From Oscillospiraceae bacterium (GTDB lineage: Bacteria; Bacillota; Clostridia; Oscillospirales; Ruminococcaceae): a stretch of DNA of 43,842 nt. Made by a program: the position numbers and the translations under genes. The stretch lies in assembly GCA_017545185.1 (NCBI GenBank), contig JAFWQJ010000024.1:1-43842 (forward strand), given 5' to 3'. The notes under the pieces are model-generated. The model searched no databases, was not told the DNA's origin, and worked only from the letters and a program-made list of their open reading frames with translations. Shown here piece by piece: positions 16,313-25,930 of this stretch (positions within the stretch are counted from its first letter, which is position 1; the number at the start of each line of letters is the position of its first letter).

Positions 16313-16957
16313 GTGGAGCCCGAAGAAAAGCAGACAGTTTCTGCAGAGAAGGAAAACGACGGCTTTTTCAGTGATCTGATGGATATTGCCGAATCCGGCT
16401 TCCTGACTGTTTTTATCATTATGATGATCTTCATTTATCTGATCCGCCGCGTGACGGTGGACGGCGGTTCCATGAACCCGACGCTGCTGCATCAGGATCA
16501 GATCTTTATCGTGACCTCGGTCTATGAGCCGAAGAACGGCCAGATCGTCGTGATCGACGACAAGGAGTCCGGACGGTTTGTGGACGAGGCACAGCAGGAG
16601 GTCAGCCGTTCGTCCGGCGCAGGCATCATCCTGATCAAGCGGCTGATCGCAAAGGGCGGTCAGGAGCTCAGCATCAATTTTGAGAACGGCGATGTGCAGG
16701 TGGACGGCGTGACGCTGGATGAGCCGTATATCGCAGACCCGACCACACTGGACGAATATGCATTTCAGTATCCGTTTACGGTCCCGGAGGGCTATGTCTT
16801 TGTCATGGGCGACAACCGGCTGAACAGCATGGACAGCCGCAGCCCGCAGGTCGCGCTGATCCCCGAGGATGAGATCATCGGCACGGCGCTGGTGCGCTAT
16901 GACCGCAGCCCGGAGAACCGCAGCAAGTGGACGGAACGGTTCGATTACTTATTCTGA
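16313..16957 (+). CDS. lepB: signal peptidase I, tandem copy 2
   Basis: The frame opens with GTG at 16313 after GGAGGG, 21 bp past copy 1. The 214-residue enzyme has one membrane helix (TVFIIMMIFIYLI), catalytic S53 in GGSMNPTL and K109 in ILIKRLIAKGG, and the GDNR box. Protein and DNA sequence are much closer to copy 1 than to copy 3, and the DNA around both 3' ends (CGATTACTTATTCTGATACG) is shared, so copies 1 and 2 arose by a fairly recent tandem duplication. Confidence 0.93.
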   Translation: MEPEEKQTVSAEKENDGFFSDLMDIAESGFLTVFIIMMIFIYLIRRVTVDGGSMNPTLLHQDQIFIVTSVYEPKNGQIVVIDDKESGRFVDEAQQEVSRSSGAGIILIKRLIAKGGQELSINFENGDVQVDGVTLDEPYIADPTTLDEYAFQYPFTVPEGYVFVMGDNRLNSMDSRSPQVALIPEDEIIGTALVRYDRSPENRSKWTERFDYLF

Positions 16958-16978
16958 TACGAAACGGAGGAATCCCGT

Positions 16979-17761
16979 ATGGAGCCCTTTGATGAAACTA
17001 TCCCGCAGGCAGAGCCGGAGCTGAACGCACAGATCCCGGAGGCTGCGGAAGTGCCGCAGGAGATTCCGTCTGCGGAGACACCGGCCGCACTCCCGGAGGC
17101 CGCAGCACCGCAGGATATCCCTGCCGGGGAAGCTGTGCCGCAGCCGGAGCCTGCACAGGAGAATGCCGGGCAGGAAAAGCAGAAGAATGAAGGCAGCTTC
17201 TTCAATGACCTGATGGATCTGCTGGAATCCGTGATCGTTTCGATCTTCGTCGTGATGCTGGTCTTTACGTTTCTGTTCTGCACGGCGGATGTGGAGGGTA
17301 CCTCCATGGTGCCGACGCTTGAGGATCATGACCGCCTGCTGGTCAACCGCATCGACAAGGATTACGAGCGCGGCGATATCCTCATCATTGACAGCGACAA
17401 GGCAAGACTGCTCGATGAATCCGGCAATGTCTACGAGCGTGACGGCCTGAAAAAGCGCATCGTCAAGCGGCTGATCGCAAAGGGCGGCCAGCAGGTCGAT
17501 ATCGACTTTACGCAGGGCATCGTCTATGTGGACGGCGAGGCGCTGACGGAGCCTTACATCAACAATCTGACCACGCGCGACAACTTCGCGTTCACCTATC
17601 CGGTCACGGTGCCGGAGGGCTACATTTTTGTGCTGGGCGATAACCGCTCCGTTTCCAGAGACAGCCGCGATGAAATGGTCGGGCTGATCCCGGAGGAGAA
17701 TATCGTCGGCAAGGTGATCCTGCGGATCTCGCCGTTCAGCAGCTTCGGAAAGGTGCGGTGA
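16979..17761 (+). CDS. lepB: signal peptidase I, tandem copy 3, with long acidic N-terminal tail
   Basis: The 260-residue enzyme has S109 in EGTSMVPTL, K163 in RIVKRLIAKGG and the GDNR box (VLGDNRSVSRDSRDEM). Before its membrane helix (about residues 82-101, SVIVSIFVVMLVFTFLF) it carries roughly 75 residues rich in Pro, Glu, Ala and Gln, absent from copies 1 and 2. The core differs more from copies 1 and 2 than they do from each other. It is 21 bp after copy 2 and 31 bp before rbgA. The tail would be cytoplasmic; its role is unknown. Confidence 0.92.
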   Translation: MEPFDETIPQAEPELNAQIPEAAEVPQEIPSAETPAALPEAAAPQDIPAGEAVPQPEPAQENAGQEKQKNEGSFFNDLMDLLESVIVSIFVVMLVFTFLFCTADVEGTSMVPTLEDHDRLLVNRIDKDYERGDILIIDSDKARLLDESGNVYERDGLKKRIVKRLIAKGGQQVDIDFTQGIVYVDGEALTEPYINNLTTRDNFAFTYPVTVPEGYIFVLGDNRSVSRDSRDEMVGLIPEENIVGKVILRISPFSSFGKVR

Positions 17762-17792
17762 ACGGTCTGTAACAGAAAGTGGGGAGCAGCAA

Positions 17793-18650
17793 ATGGAGGA
17801 TATGAAGGATATTCAGTGGTTTCCCGGCCACATGGCAAAGACGCGGCGGATGATCGCCAAGAGCCTGCCGCTGGTCGATGCTGCAGCAGAGCTGCTGGAC
17901 GCAAGACTGCCGATGAGCAGCCGCAATCCCGAGCTGCGTTCCCTGACCGGAAAAAAGCCGCGGCTCATCATCATGAACAAGGCAGACATGGCAGACCCTG
18001 CTGTCACGCAGCAGTGGATGCAGTATTATAAAAAGCAGGGATTTGCTGTCATCACGGCGGATTCCAAATCCGGAAAAGGCGTGAAGCAGTTTGCGCCCGC
18101 GCTCCGGGAACTGCTGAAAGATCAGCTTGAAAAATATGCCGCAAAGGGCATGAAGGGCAGGCCGATCCGCGTGATGATCCTCGGCATTCCGAATGTCGGG
18201 AAGTCCTCGCTGATCAACCGTCTGGCCGGCGGCAAACGCGCCAAGGCCGAGGACAGAGCCGGCGTGACGCGCACCCAGCAGTGGATCAAGACCGCAGACG
18301 GCGTTGAGCTGCTCGATACGCCGGGCGTGCTCTGGCCGAAGCTGGACGATCAGGATGTGGCGGTACGGCTCGCGATGACCGGCGCCGTCCGCGACGATAT
18401 CCTGGATAAAGAAGCACTGGCGGCGCGCCTGATGACGCTGCTGCATACCGAATATCCGCAGGCTCTCGAACAGCGCTACAAGATCCCGCCGGAGCTGGAG
18501 GCAGAGGGCTTTGCATACCTTGAACTCATGGCGAAGAACCGCGGGATGCTGCTTTCGGGCGGCGTGCCGAATACCGAGCGTGCAGCGATCACGCTGCTGG
18601 ATGAGTTCCGCGGCACGAAATTAGGGCGGATCTCACTGGAAAAGCCGTAG
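17793..18650 (+). CDS. rbgA: RbgA (YlqF), ribosome biogenesis GTPase
   Basis: RbgA is needed for late assembly of the 50S subunit in Firmicutes. The 285-residue protein shows the circularly permuted GTPase order: NKAD (G4, residues 62-65) comes before GIPNVGKS (G1, 131-138) and DTPGV (G3). The N-terminal IQWFPGHMAKTRR motif and the C-terminal ANTAR-like helical domain fit the family. Its position between lepB and rnhB is the standard one, next to rplS, whose product is also part of the 50S subunit. Confidence 0.96.
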   Translation: MEDMKDIQWFPGHMAKTRRMIAKSLPLVDAAAELLDARLPMSSRNPELRSLTGKKPRLIIMNKADMADPAVTQQWMQYYKKQGFAVITADSKSGKGVKQFAPALRELLKDQLEKYAAKGMKGRPIRVMILGIPNVGKSSLINRLAGGKRAKAEDRAGVTRTQQWIKTADGVELLDTPGVLWPKLDDQDVAVRLAMTGAVRDDILDKEALAARLMTLLHTEYPQALEQRYKIPPELEAEGFAYLELMAKNRGMLLSGGVPNTERAAITLLDEFRGTKLGRISLEKP

Positions 18651-18660
18651 GGAGACTGAT

Positions 18661-19293
18661 ATGGCAAGAGCATTGAAGGTCTATCAGGAATTGTTTGATT
18701 TTGACGCCGAGGTGCGGACGCATTTTCCGGTATTCTGCGGCGTGGACGAGGCAGGCCGCGGACCGCTCGCAGGCGATGTGTACGCGGCGGCGGTGATCCT
18801 GAAGCCGGATTCGGTCATTGCGGGGCTGAACGACAGCAAGAAGCTCTCCGAAGCGCGCCGCGAGGATTTGGCACCGATCATCAAATCGGAGGCGGCTGCA
18901 TGGTGCGTGGCTTCCGCGACGGTCGAGGAGATCGAGCGGCTGAATATTCTGCAGGCAGCGCTCCTTGCGATGCGCAGAGCGGTCGAGGGTCTGGAAATCC
19001 CGGCGGAATACGCGCTGACGGACGGCAACCAGAAGCCGCTGCTGACGATCCCGGTCGGGACGGTCGTGCACGGCGATGCGAAATCCGCGAGCATTGCGGC
19101 GGCGTCCGTGCTGGCGAAAACCGCAAGAGATGCGTCGCTCCGCGAGCTGGACGAGCTGTATCCGGAATACGGCTTTGCGGCACACAAGGGCTACGGCACG
19201 AAGGCACATTACGAGGCGATCGCGCAGTACGGACCCTGTCCGGCGCACCGACCCTCGTTCCTGAAAAAGTTTTATGAGCGCGGCGGCAAATAA
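18661..19293 (+). CDS. rnhB: ribonuclease HII
   Basis: RNase HII removes ribonucleotides and RNA from RNA-DNA hybrids. The 210-residue protein has the GVDEAGRGPLAG motif with metal ligands D29 and E30, LNDSKKLSE, the TDG segment, and HGDAKSASIAAASVLAKTARD. It starts 10 bp after rbgA and overlaps yraN by 20 bases, so the three genes are closely coupled. Confidence 0.97.
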   Translation: MARALKVYQELFDFDAEVRTHFPVFCGVDEAGRGPLAGDVYAAAVILKPDSVIAGLNDSKKLSEARREDLAPIIKSEAAAWCVASATVEEIERLNILQAALLAMRRAVEGLEIPAEYALTDGNQKPLLTIPVGTVVHGDAKSASIAAASVLAKTARDASLRELDELYPEYGFAAHKGYGTKAHYEAIAQYGPCPAHRPSFLKKFYERGGK

Positions 19294-19651
19294 GCGGCAG
19301 ACCGGCAATCTCGGTGAGGATGCGGTCTGTGCATATCTGGAACGGCAGGGCGCAGAGATCCTCTGCCGGAACTTTACCGTCCGCGGCGGAGAGATCGACA
19401 TTATCGCGCAGCAGGGGGAATATCTGCTGTTCGTTGAGGTCAAGACGCGGCGGCCGGGCTCGCTGGTATCCGGCGCGGCGGCGGTCGATGCGAGAAAGCA
19501 GCGGCTCATTATCCGCACGGCGGAGCAGTATCTGCTGAAATATCCGAGCGATCTGCAGCCGCGGTTCGATGTCGCGGAAACAGAGTGCTCCGGCGGGATG
19601 ATCCGCCATATCACGTATCTGGAGGGCGCGTTTGACGCGACCGGTGTATAA
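19274..19651 (+). CDS. yraN: YraN/UPF0102 family endonuclease-like protein
   Basis: The 125-residue protein has the family signature: RQTGNLGEDAVCAYL, NFTVRGGEIDIIAQ and LLFVEVKTRR, which is a PD-(D/E)xK nuclease-like fold (E, D and E-V-K residues visible). The function is not settled. It overlaps rnhB by 20 bases, the usual arrangement in Firmicutes. The length is normal for the family. Confidence 0.93.
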   Translation: MSAAANKRQTGNLGEDAVCAYLERQGAEILCRNFTVRGGEIDIIAQQGEYLLFVEVKTRRPGSLVSGAAAVDARKQRLIIRTAEQYLLKYPSDLQPRFDVAETECSGGMIRHITYLEGAFDATGV

Positions 19652-19672
19652 CAGCCGGAAGGAGGATGCTGC

Positions 19673-19870
19673 ATGCAAAAAAGAGTGATCGTGAAGGAAT
19701 GCCCGTTCTGCGGCGGCACCGAGTTCGTCAAGGGCTGGCAGTACGGCAGTGCAAAGCTTTATGCGGATGACTGTCTCGTGCAGGGCGGTCAGGAGATCAA
19801 GCATGTCGTCTGCAAGGCCTGCGGCAGCATTGTCCGCAGCTATGTGCATTATCCGGAGAAGCTGAAATAA
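19673..19870 (+). CDS. small zinc-ribbon protein of unknown function
   Basis: The 65-residue protein has two CxxC pairs, CPFCGG near residue 10 and CKACGS near residue 49, consistent with a zinc ribbon. GGAGGA lies before the ATG. It follows yraN by 21 bp and is probably co-transcribed with it. No catalytic residues are evident. It could bind nucleic acid or a partner protein, but nothing in the sequence shows which. Confidence 0.8.
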   Translation: MQKRVIVKECPFCGGTEFVKGWQYGSAKLYADDCLVQGGQEIKHVVCKACGSIVRSYVHYPEKLK

Positions 19871-19930
19871 CGCGAAAATAACGGCGCAGACTTACGGGAT
19901 GCGTCTGAAAATCATAAGGAGGAATTGGGT

Positions 19931-21427
19931 ATGGTATACCACAGCACACGAAACAGCGCGCTGGCAGTCAGCAGCGCAGAGGCGATCGCGCAGGGCATTG
20001 CGGCAGACGGCGGACTGTTTGTTCCGGCGTTCATCCCGGAGCTTTCCGCGGCGGATTTTGACGCGCTCAAGGGACTTTCCTATGCAGAGCGCGCGGCACG
20101 GCTGTTCAAGCTGTATCTGACGGATTTCACCGACGAGGAACTGCGTGAATGCACGCATAATGCTTATGAGACCGGCAGCTTTGAGACGCCGGAGGTACAG
20201 GAGATCACGACGCTGGCTGACGGCTCGATGCTGCTGGAGCTCTGGCACGGCCCGACCTGTGCGTTCAAGGACATGGCGCTGCAGATCCTGCCGCATTTCC
20301 TGACCCGTGCGATCAAAAAGACCGGCACGGACAAGGAGGTCGTCATCCTGACGGCAACGTCCGGCGATACCGGCAAGGCGGCACTGGCAGGCTTCCAGGA
20401 TGTGCCGGGCACCAAGATCATGGTGTTCTATCCGGAGGACGGCGTCAGCTCCATGCAGAAGCGTCAGATGCAGACGCAGGAGGGCGCGAATGTCCGCGTC
20501 TGCGCAGTCAAGGGCAACTTTGACGACTGCCAGAACGGCGTGAAGGCGATCTTCACCGACCCGGACATGGAGAAGGCACTCGCGGAGAACGGAATGCAGT
20601 TTTCCAGCGCGAACAGTATCAACTGGGGACGCCTTGTCCCGCAGATCGTGTACTATGTTTCCGCTTATGTCACGATGCTGGAAAAGGGCATCCTGAAAAA
20701 CGGCGAGCGGTTCAGCATCACCGTTCCGACCGGAAACTTCGGCAACATTCTGGCTGCATGGTATGCAAAGCAGATGGGCGTGCCGGTCGGGCATCTGATT
20801 TGCGCTTCCAATATCAACAATGTGCTGACCGATTTCATCAATACCGGCGTCTACGACCGCAGCCGCACCTTCCATGCAACGGTCTCGCCGTCCATGGATA
20901 TCCTGATCTCGAGCAATCTGGAGCGTCTGCTCTATCACATGACCGGTGAGAACGATGCGCAGATCCGTGAGTGGTTCACGGCACTGAAAACCGACGGCAA
21001 ATACGACATCGGCACGGAGCTTAAAAACCGCATCCGCGCCGAGTTCTCCGGCAGCTTCTGGGACGATGACCAGACCAAGGCGATGATCGGCAAGGTCTTT
21101 GCGGAGAACGGCTATCTGAGCGATACGCATACGGCAGTCGGCATCTGCGCGGCAAGAGATTTCATCGCGAAGGCTGCGGACAGAGAGCCGATGCTGATCG
21201 CATCGACCGCAAACCCGTATAAGTTCGGCGCGGCGGTTTACAGCGCGATCGGCGGCAATGCGGACGGCGCGGACGAATACGCCGTGCTCGACCTGCTGCA
21301 GGAGAAGTCCGGTATGCCGATCCCGGCAGCACTGGCTGCGCTGAAAAAGAAGGCCGTCCGCTTCACGGATGTCGTGGCACAGGATGCAATGCCCGCTTAC
21401 GTAAAGGAAAAGCTGGGGATCCGATGA
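19931..21427 (+). CDS. thrC: threonine synthase
   Basis: ThrC converts O-phosphohomoserine to threonine with PLP. The 498-residue enzyme has the N-terminal YHSTRNS block, the PLP lysine K113 in CAFKDMALQ, TATSGDTGKAALAGF, and the SVPTGNFGNILAA-like segment (TVPTGNFGNIL). ATG 19931 follows AAGGAGGA; a TTG two codons earlier is less likely. The stop overlaps the next start in ATGA. The partner genes hom and thrB are not in the window. Confidence 0.96.
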   Translation: MVYHSTRNSALAVSSAEAIAQGIAADGGLFVPAFIPELSAADFDALKGLSYAERAARLFKLYLTDFTDEELRECTHNAYETGSFETPEVQEITTLADGSMLLELWHGPTCAFKDMALQILPHFLTRAIKKTGTDKEVVILTATSGDTGKAALAGFQDVPGTKIMVFYPEDGVSSMQKRQMQTQEGANVRVCAVKGNFDDCQNGVKAIFTDPDMEKALAENGMQFSSANSINWGRLVPQIVYYVSAYVTMLEKGILKNGERFSITVPTGNFGNILAAWYAKQMGVPVGHLICASNINNVLTDFINTGVYDRSRTFHATVSPSMDILISSNLERLLYHMTGENDAQIREWFTALKTDGKYDIGTELKNRIRAEFSGSFWDDDQTKAMIGKVFAENGYLSDTHTAVGICAARDFIAKAADREPMLIASTANPYKFGAAVYSAIGGNADGADEYAVLDLLQEKSGMPIPAALAALKKKAVRFTDVVAQDAMPAYVKEKLGIR

Positions 21428-22125
21428 GCCTGTTCGTCATCGGGGATACACACCTGTCCTTCGGCGTGCAGAAGCCGATGGATATTTTCGCCGGCTGGGA
21501 GAATCACACGGAGCTGCTGCGTGATGCGTGGTGCCGCCTGATCCGGCCGGAGGATACCGTCGTGCTGGCGGGGGATATCTCATGGGGCATGAACATGGAG
21601 GAGGCACTGCCGGACTTTCAGTGGCTGGATGCGCTCCCCGGAAAAGAAAAGATCATCTTAAAGGGCAACCACGATTACTGGTGGGTGACGATGAAGAAGA
21701 TGTGCGATTTCTTCGCGGCGCATCAGCTTTCCACGCTGAAGATCCTGCACAACAACTGCTATGCATACGGCGAATACGGCATCTGCGGGACGCGCGGCTG
21801 GGTCAACATGGAGCCGGACAGCGCGGCGCCGGATGACGAAAAGGTCAGCGCCAGAGAGGCGCAGCGGCTTGCTGTTTCCCTGAATGCCGCGGAGCAGCAG
21901 GGGTTAAAGCCGATCGCGTTCCTGCATTATCCGCCGATCTACGGCTGCAGCTGCAATTATCCGATGCTGGAGGTCCTGTGGCAGCATCCGGTCACGGACT
22001 GTTGGTACGGGCATGTGCACGGACGCTCCCAGCACCGCTATGCGGTGAACGGCGAGCGCGACGGGATCTGCTACCATTTGATCGCAGGGGATTATGTACA
22101 GTTTATTCCGCAAAAGGTGCTGTAA
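21424..22125 (+). CDS. metallophosphoesterase
   Basis: The 233-residue protein has all five blocks of calcineurin-like phosphoesterases: GDTHLS (residues 7-12), LAGDISWG, LKGNHDYWW, FLHYPP and YGHVHGR. These bind two metal ions. Its substrate is unknown. It starts within the thrC stop (ATGA overlap), so it is translationally coupled to thrC although a metabolic link is not evident. Confidence 0.93.
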   Translation: MSLFVIGDTHLSFGVQKPMDIFAGWENHTELLRDAWCRLIRPEDTVVLAGDISWGMNMEEALPDFQWLDALPGKEKIILKGNHDYWWVTMKKMCDFFAAHQLSTLKILHNNCYAYGEYGICGTRGWVNMEPDSAAPDDEKVSAREAQRLAVSLNAAEQQGLKPIAFLHYPPIYGCSCNYPMLEVLWQHPVTDCWYGHVHGRSQHRYAVNGERDGICYHLIAGDYVQFIPQKVL

Positions 22126-22177
22126 ACTGTGAGAACCGAAGAAAGCGGCGAAACCGCTGGAAAAATTCTCCTGTTTG

Positions 22178-22186
22178 TGCTATAAT
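22178..22186 (+). promoter_or_regulatory. extended -10 promoter of tig
   Basis: TGCTATAAT (TGn plus TATAAT) lies about 85 bp upstream of the trigger factor start. The -35 region is poor, which an extended -10 can tolerate. A small GCGG/CCGC hairpin upstream (about 22145-22157) may end the thrC transcript. Confidence 0.6.
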
Positions 22187-22270
22187 AAAGTGTATCTGTC
22201 AATACGCAATATGACGCGGCGCAGCGCAGTGCCGCGGCAAAGAAATAACGAAATGCTGGAGGAACAACCG

Positions 22271-23632
22271 ATGAGCTTAGTGTCTGATGTGAAAACCGAT
22301 GTCAATATGAGAGAAGTGACCTTCTCGATCTCCGCTGAGGATCTTGAGGCGGCCTGCGAGCGCGTCTATCAGCGCCAGAAGAAGGATATCGCTGTCAAGG
22401 GCTTCCGCAAGGGCAAGGTCCCGCGCAAAATGGTGGAAAAGCTCTACGGTGAGGATGCTTTCTTCGAGGAAGCAGTCAACATGATCATCCCGGGCGAGCT
22501 GGATGCGATCCTGCGCGAGAAGGAGATCACGATCATTGACCGTCCGTCCGTTGAGCTGGTTTCCTGCTCGAAGGAGGAGGGCGCTGTCTGCAAGGCAGTG
22601 CTCGTCACCAAGCCGGAGGTCACGGTCGGTGAGTACAAGGGCATCCATGCACCGATGCAGGTGCGTGAGGTCTCCGATGCAGATGTCGATCAGCAGGTCG
22701 AGATGCTGCGTCAGCGTCAGGCGCGTGTCGTCGATGTCGATGACCGTGCGGCGCAGAAGGGCGATGAGGTCAAGATCAACTTCGAGGGCTTCATCGACGA
22801 TGTCGCATTTGAGGGCGGCAAGGGCGAGAATTATCCGCTCCGTCTCGGCAGCGGCCAGTTCATTCCGGGCTTTGAGGATCAGATCGTCGGCAAGAACATC
22901 GGCGACAAGTTCGAGGTCAGTGTCACCTTCCCGGAGGAGTACGGCGATGAGCGCTATGCAGGCAAGCCTGCTGTGTTCAAGACCGAGCTGCTCGGCATCA
23001 CCATGCAGGAGCTGCCGGAGGTCGATGACGAGTTCGCAAAGGATGTCTCCGAGTTTGATACGATCGCAGAGCTGCGTGAGGATATCAAGTCCAAGCTGAC
23101 CGAGTCTGCGGAGCAGCAGGCACAGGTCGCATTCGAGAACGCTGTGTTCGATACGCTTGTCGAGCGCACCGAGGCGATCGTTCCGCAGGTGCTCTTTGAC
23201 CGCCGCATCGACCAGCGCATCCGCGAGTTTGAGAACCAGCTGCAGCAGCAGTACGGCGATCTGAAGCTTGACGAGTATCTCCAGCTGACCGGCATGACGA
23301 TGGAGCAGCTGCGCGATGAGTACGAGCCGCAGTCCAAGAAGGAGGTCATGCTCCGTCTGGCACTCGAGAAGATCGCGGATACCGAGGACATTCAGGTCTC
23401 CGATGAGGAGCTCGATGAGGAGCTCACGAACTTCGCTGCCCAGATGAAGGCACCGGTCGAGTTCGTCAAGGCACGCATCCCGCTGGATGACTATCGCACC
23501 GATCTGCGCGTGCAGAAGGTCGTCGAGCTGGTCAAGAACAATGCCGTTGTCGATAACGACATGGTGAAGGCAGAGGAAGCACCGGCAGAGGAAGCAAAGA
23601 CCGAGGAAGCTCCGGCTGCAGACGCTGAGTAA
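22271..23632 (+). CDS. tig: trigger factor
   Basis: Trigger factor is the ribosome-bound chaperone and prolyl isomerase. The ATG at 22271 follows GGAGGA, which rejects an upstream start at 22175 in the same frame. The 453-residue protein has the ribosome-binding signature GFRKGKVPRKM, the FKBP-type isomerase domain (GDEVKINFEGF, LGSGQFIPGFEDQIVG) and a helical C-terminal chaperone domain. It ends with an acidic Glu/Ala-rich tail. Codon use is biased toward a small set, as in highly expressed genes. It is followed by clpP and clpX in the classical order. Confidence 0.97.
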   Translation: MSLVSDVKTDVNMREVTFSISAEDLEAACERVYQRQKKDIAVKGFRKGKVPRKMVEKLYGEDAFFEEAVNMIIPGELDAILREKEITIIDRPSVELVSCSKEEGAVCKAVLVTKPEVTVGEYKGIHAPMQVREVSDADVDQQVEMLRQRQARVVDVDDRAAQKGDEVKINFEGFIDDVAFEGGKGENYPLRLGSGQFIPGFEDQIVGKNIGDKFEVSVTFPEEYGDERYAGKPAVFKTELLGITMQELPEVDDEFAKDVSEFDTIAELREDIKSKLTESAEQQAQVAFENAVFDTLVERTEAIVPQVLFDRRIDQRIREFENQLQQQYGDLKLDEYLQLTGMTMEQLRDEYEPQSKKEVMLRLALEKIADTEDIQVSDEELDEELTNFAAQMKAPVEFVKARIPLDDYRTDLRVQKVVELVKNNAVVDNDMVKAEEAPAEEAKTEEAPAADAE

Positions 23633-23644
23633 TCAGGATGTAAA

Positions 23645-23713
23645 CAGATCAGAAACCGGCTTTTTGCCCCGCGGATGCGTTCTGCGGGGCAGAAGCCGGA
23701 AATCTGCTTTTTT
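23645..23713 (+). terminator. strong terminator or attenuator between tig and clpP
   Basis: A long interrupted stem pairs CAGAT, CCGGCTT and GCCCCGC with GCGGGGC, AAGCCGG and ATCTG, followed by CTTTTTTG. I see no clear promoter between it and clpP at 23768, so it may act as a partial terminator that lowers clpP expression relative to tig. Confidence 0.8.
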
Positions 23714-23767
23714 GCGGTGCTGCCGGAAAACGGCGGCAATGCTGATTTTTCCGAAAGGATGACAACG

Positions 23768-24373
23768 ATGAACCAGAGCTATATGAGCCTTGTCCCGACG
23801 GTCATTGAACAGACCAACCGCGGCGAACGGGCATACGATATCTACTCCCGCCTGCTGAACGACCGCATCATCATGCTGTCGGAGGACGTCAACGATGTGA
23901 CGGCGAGCCTTGTCGTCGCGCAGCTGCTGTTCCTCGAAAGCCAGGATCCGGAGAAGGACATTTCGCTGTATATCAACAGCCCCGGCGGCTCCGTGACGGC
24001 CGGCATGGCGATCTACGATACGATGCAGTATATCAAGTGCGATGTCGCGACGATCTGTATCGGCCTTGCCGCATCCATGGGTGCGCTGCTGCTCTCGTCC
24101 GGCGCAAAGGGCAAGAGAATGGCGCTGCCGAACAGCGAGATCATGATCCACCAGCCGCTGATCATGGGCGGCGGACTTTCCGGTCAGGCGACCGATATCA
24201 AGATCCGTACCGATAACCTGCTCCGCACCAAGGGCAACCTGAACCGCATTCTCTCCGAGAATACCGGCAAGCCGCTGGAGGAGATCGAGCGCGATGTCGA
24301 GCGCGATTACTTCATGACCGCGCAGGAGGCTATGAACTACGGGCTGATCGACAAGGTCGTTGACAAGCGCTGA
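23768..24373 (+). CDS. clpP: ATP-dependent Clp protease proteolytic subunit
   Basis: ClpP forms the protease chamber used by ClpX. The start at 23768 has AAAGGA 8 bp upstream. The 201-residue protein has catalytic S103 in [12 protein letters not shown]128 in EIMIHQPL and the acidic IERDVERD stretch that holds the third catalytic residue. The [17 protein letters not shown] block is typical. The short N-terminal leader (before [10 protein letters not shown]) is probably removed by self-processing. clpX follows after 37 bp. Confidence 0.97.
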   Translation: MNQSYMSLVPTVIEQTNRGERAYDIYSRLLNDRIIMLSEDVNDVTASLVVAQLLFLESQDPEKDISLYINSPGGSVTAGMAIYDTMQYIKCDVATICIGLAASMGALLLSSGAKGKRMALPNSEIMIHQPLIMGGGLSGQATDIKIRTDNLLRTKGNLNRILSENTGKPLEEIERDVERDYFMTAQEAMNYGLIDKVVDKR

Positions 24374-24410
24374 ACTGCGCACTGCGATCCCATGAACAGG
24401 AGAAAAGGAT

Positions 24411-25676
24411 ATGCCGGATAAAAATGTAAGAACCTGCAATTTCTGCGGCAAGCCCGAAAGCAAGGTGCAGAGCATGTTCTCTGCGGGGCCGAGCAACATC
24501 TGCGATGAGTGCGTGACCTATTGCTATGAGCTGCTGTACGGCGACCTTGATGTCAAGCCGAAGAGCAGCAAGGGCAGCAAGCCGAAATCCGCCAAGGAGA
24601 TCAACCTGCTGAAGCCCGCGGAGATCAAGAAGGTTCTGGACGAATATGTCATCGGGCAGGACAGGGCGAAGATCTCGCTCGCTGTTTCTGTGTATAACCA
24701 CTACAAGCGCATCCTCAGTCAGGATGACGGCGGCGATGTGGAGATCCAGAAAAGCAATGTGCTCCTGCTCGGTCCGACCGGTGTCGGAAAAACCTATCTT
24801 GCACAGACACTCGCAAAGATTCTGGATGTGCCGTTTGCCATTGCCGATGCGACCACCATTACGGAGGCCGGTTATGTCGGCGACGACGTCGAGAATGTGC
24901 TGCTGCGCCTGATTCAGGCGGCAAACTTCGATGTCGAGGCGGCAGAGCGCGGCATCATCTATATTGATGAGATCGACAAGATTGCCAGAAAATCTGAAAA
25001 TACTTCCCTGACCAGAGACGTCAGCGGCGAAGGCGTGCAGCAGTCCCTGCTGAAGATCATTGAGGGCACGGTCTCCAATGTTCCCCCGCAGGGCGGCAGA
25101 AAGCACCCGAATCAGGAGTTCATCCACATCAACACGAAGAACATCCTGTTTATCTGCGGCGGCGCGTTCGACGGACTGGAAAAGCATATTGTCAGCCGCA
25201 CCGAATCCTCAGGACTCGGCTTCGGCGCACAGGTGCTCTCCAAGAAGGAGAAATCCGAAAATATTTTCCGGAAGGTCATTCCGCAGGATCTGGTCAAATA
25301 CGGCATCGTGCCGGAGCTGGTCGGCAGACTGCCGATCATCACCACGCTCGACGAAATGGACGAGGAATCGCTGATCCGCATTCTGACCGAGCCGAAAAAC
25401 GCGCTCGTGCGGCAGTATGCAAAGCTGTTCCGCTATGACGACATTGCGCTGGAGGTCGAACAGGAGGCACTTGCGGAGATCGCAAAGCGGGCCATTGAGC
25501 AGAAAACCGGAGCCCGCGGTCTGCGCGCCATTCTGGAGGGCATCCTGATGCAGACGATGTTCGATGCGCCGTCCATGGGGAATGTCAAAAAGGTGCTCGT
25601 CACGGCAGACTGCGTGCAGAATCAGACTGCACCGAAGCTGCTGACCGGCGAGGGCAAGGAAGTTTCAGCTGCGTAA
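24411..25676 (+). CDS. clpX: ClpX, ATPase subunit of ClpXP
   Basis: ClpX unfolds substrates and feeds them to ClpP. The 421-residue protein has the N-terminal zinc domain (C9, C12, C31, C34), Walker A GPTGVGKT (121-128), Walker [14 protein letters not shown], the pore motif GYVGDDVE, and the ClpP-binding loop region typical of the family, plus sensor [23 protein letters not shown] precedes the start. It is co-directional with clpP and ends at a hairpin. Confidence 0.97.
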   Translation: MPDKNVRTCNFCGKPESKVQSMFSAGPSNICDECVTYCYELLYGDLDVKPKSSKGSKPKSAKEINLLKPAEIKKVLDEYVIGQDRAKISLAVSVYNHYKRILSQDDGGDVEIQKSNVLLLGPTGVGKTYLAQTLAKILDVPFAIADATTITEAGYVGDDVENVLLRLIQAANFDVEAAERGIIYIDEIDKIARKSENTSLTRDVSGEGVQQSLLKIIEGTVSNVPPQGGRKHPNQEFIHINTKNILFICGGAFDGLEKHIVSRTESSGLGFGAQVLSKKEKSENIFRKVIPQDLVKYGIVPELVGRLPIITTLDEMDEESLIRILTEPKNALVRQYAKLFRYDDIALEVEQEALAEIAKRAIEQKTGARGLRAILEGILMQTMFDAPSMGNVKKVLVTADCVQNQTAPKLLTGEGKEVSAA

Positions 25677-25694
25677 GGCAAAAACAGTCACTTC

Positions 25695-25736
25695 AGAATC
25701 TCCTGCGGTTTCAGAGACTGCGGGAGATTCTCTGTC
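25695..25736 (+). terminator. hairpin after clpX
   Basis: GAATCTCCTGC pairs with GCGGGAGATTC around a 13-base loop. The downstream T content is modest (TCTCTGTCATT). It precedes the lon promoter at 25789. Confidence 0.6.
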
Positions 25737-25788
25737 ATTCTGTGATCGAATTTTCATAAAGATATCACAGTCTGGCTGAGTTTTCCGC

Positions 25789-25817
25789 TTGCTTTTTGCA
25801 TGGGAATCATGTATAAT
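25789..25817 (+). promoter_or_regulatory. promoter of lon
   Basis: TTGCTT (25789-25794) and TATAAT (25812-25817) are separated by 17 bp. The lon start is about 250 bp downstream, and the 5' leader contains hairpin repeat copy B. Confidence 0.8.
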
Positions 25818-25930
25818 GAATACAACAGGCGGACGGCAAAGTCCGCAGCGATTATCGGATAAAACGATCTGTCTGGTGAATCCTCTGAATGAAGTTGAGT
25901 ATTCCCGAGACTGAACACTTTTTATTATAT

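Noticed and set aside
22175-22270. N-terminal extension of trigger factor
   Set aside because: The upstream ATG overlaps the promoter -10 box; the ATG at 22271 has a proper ribosome site and matches the family N-terminus.
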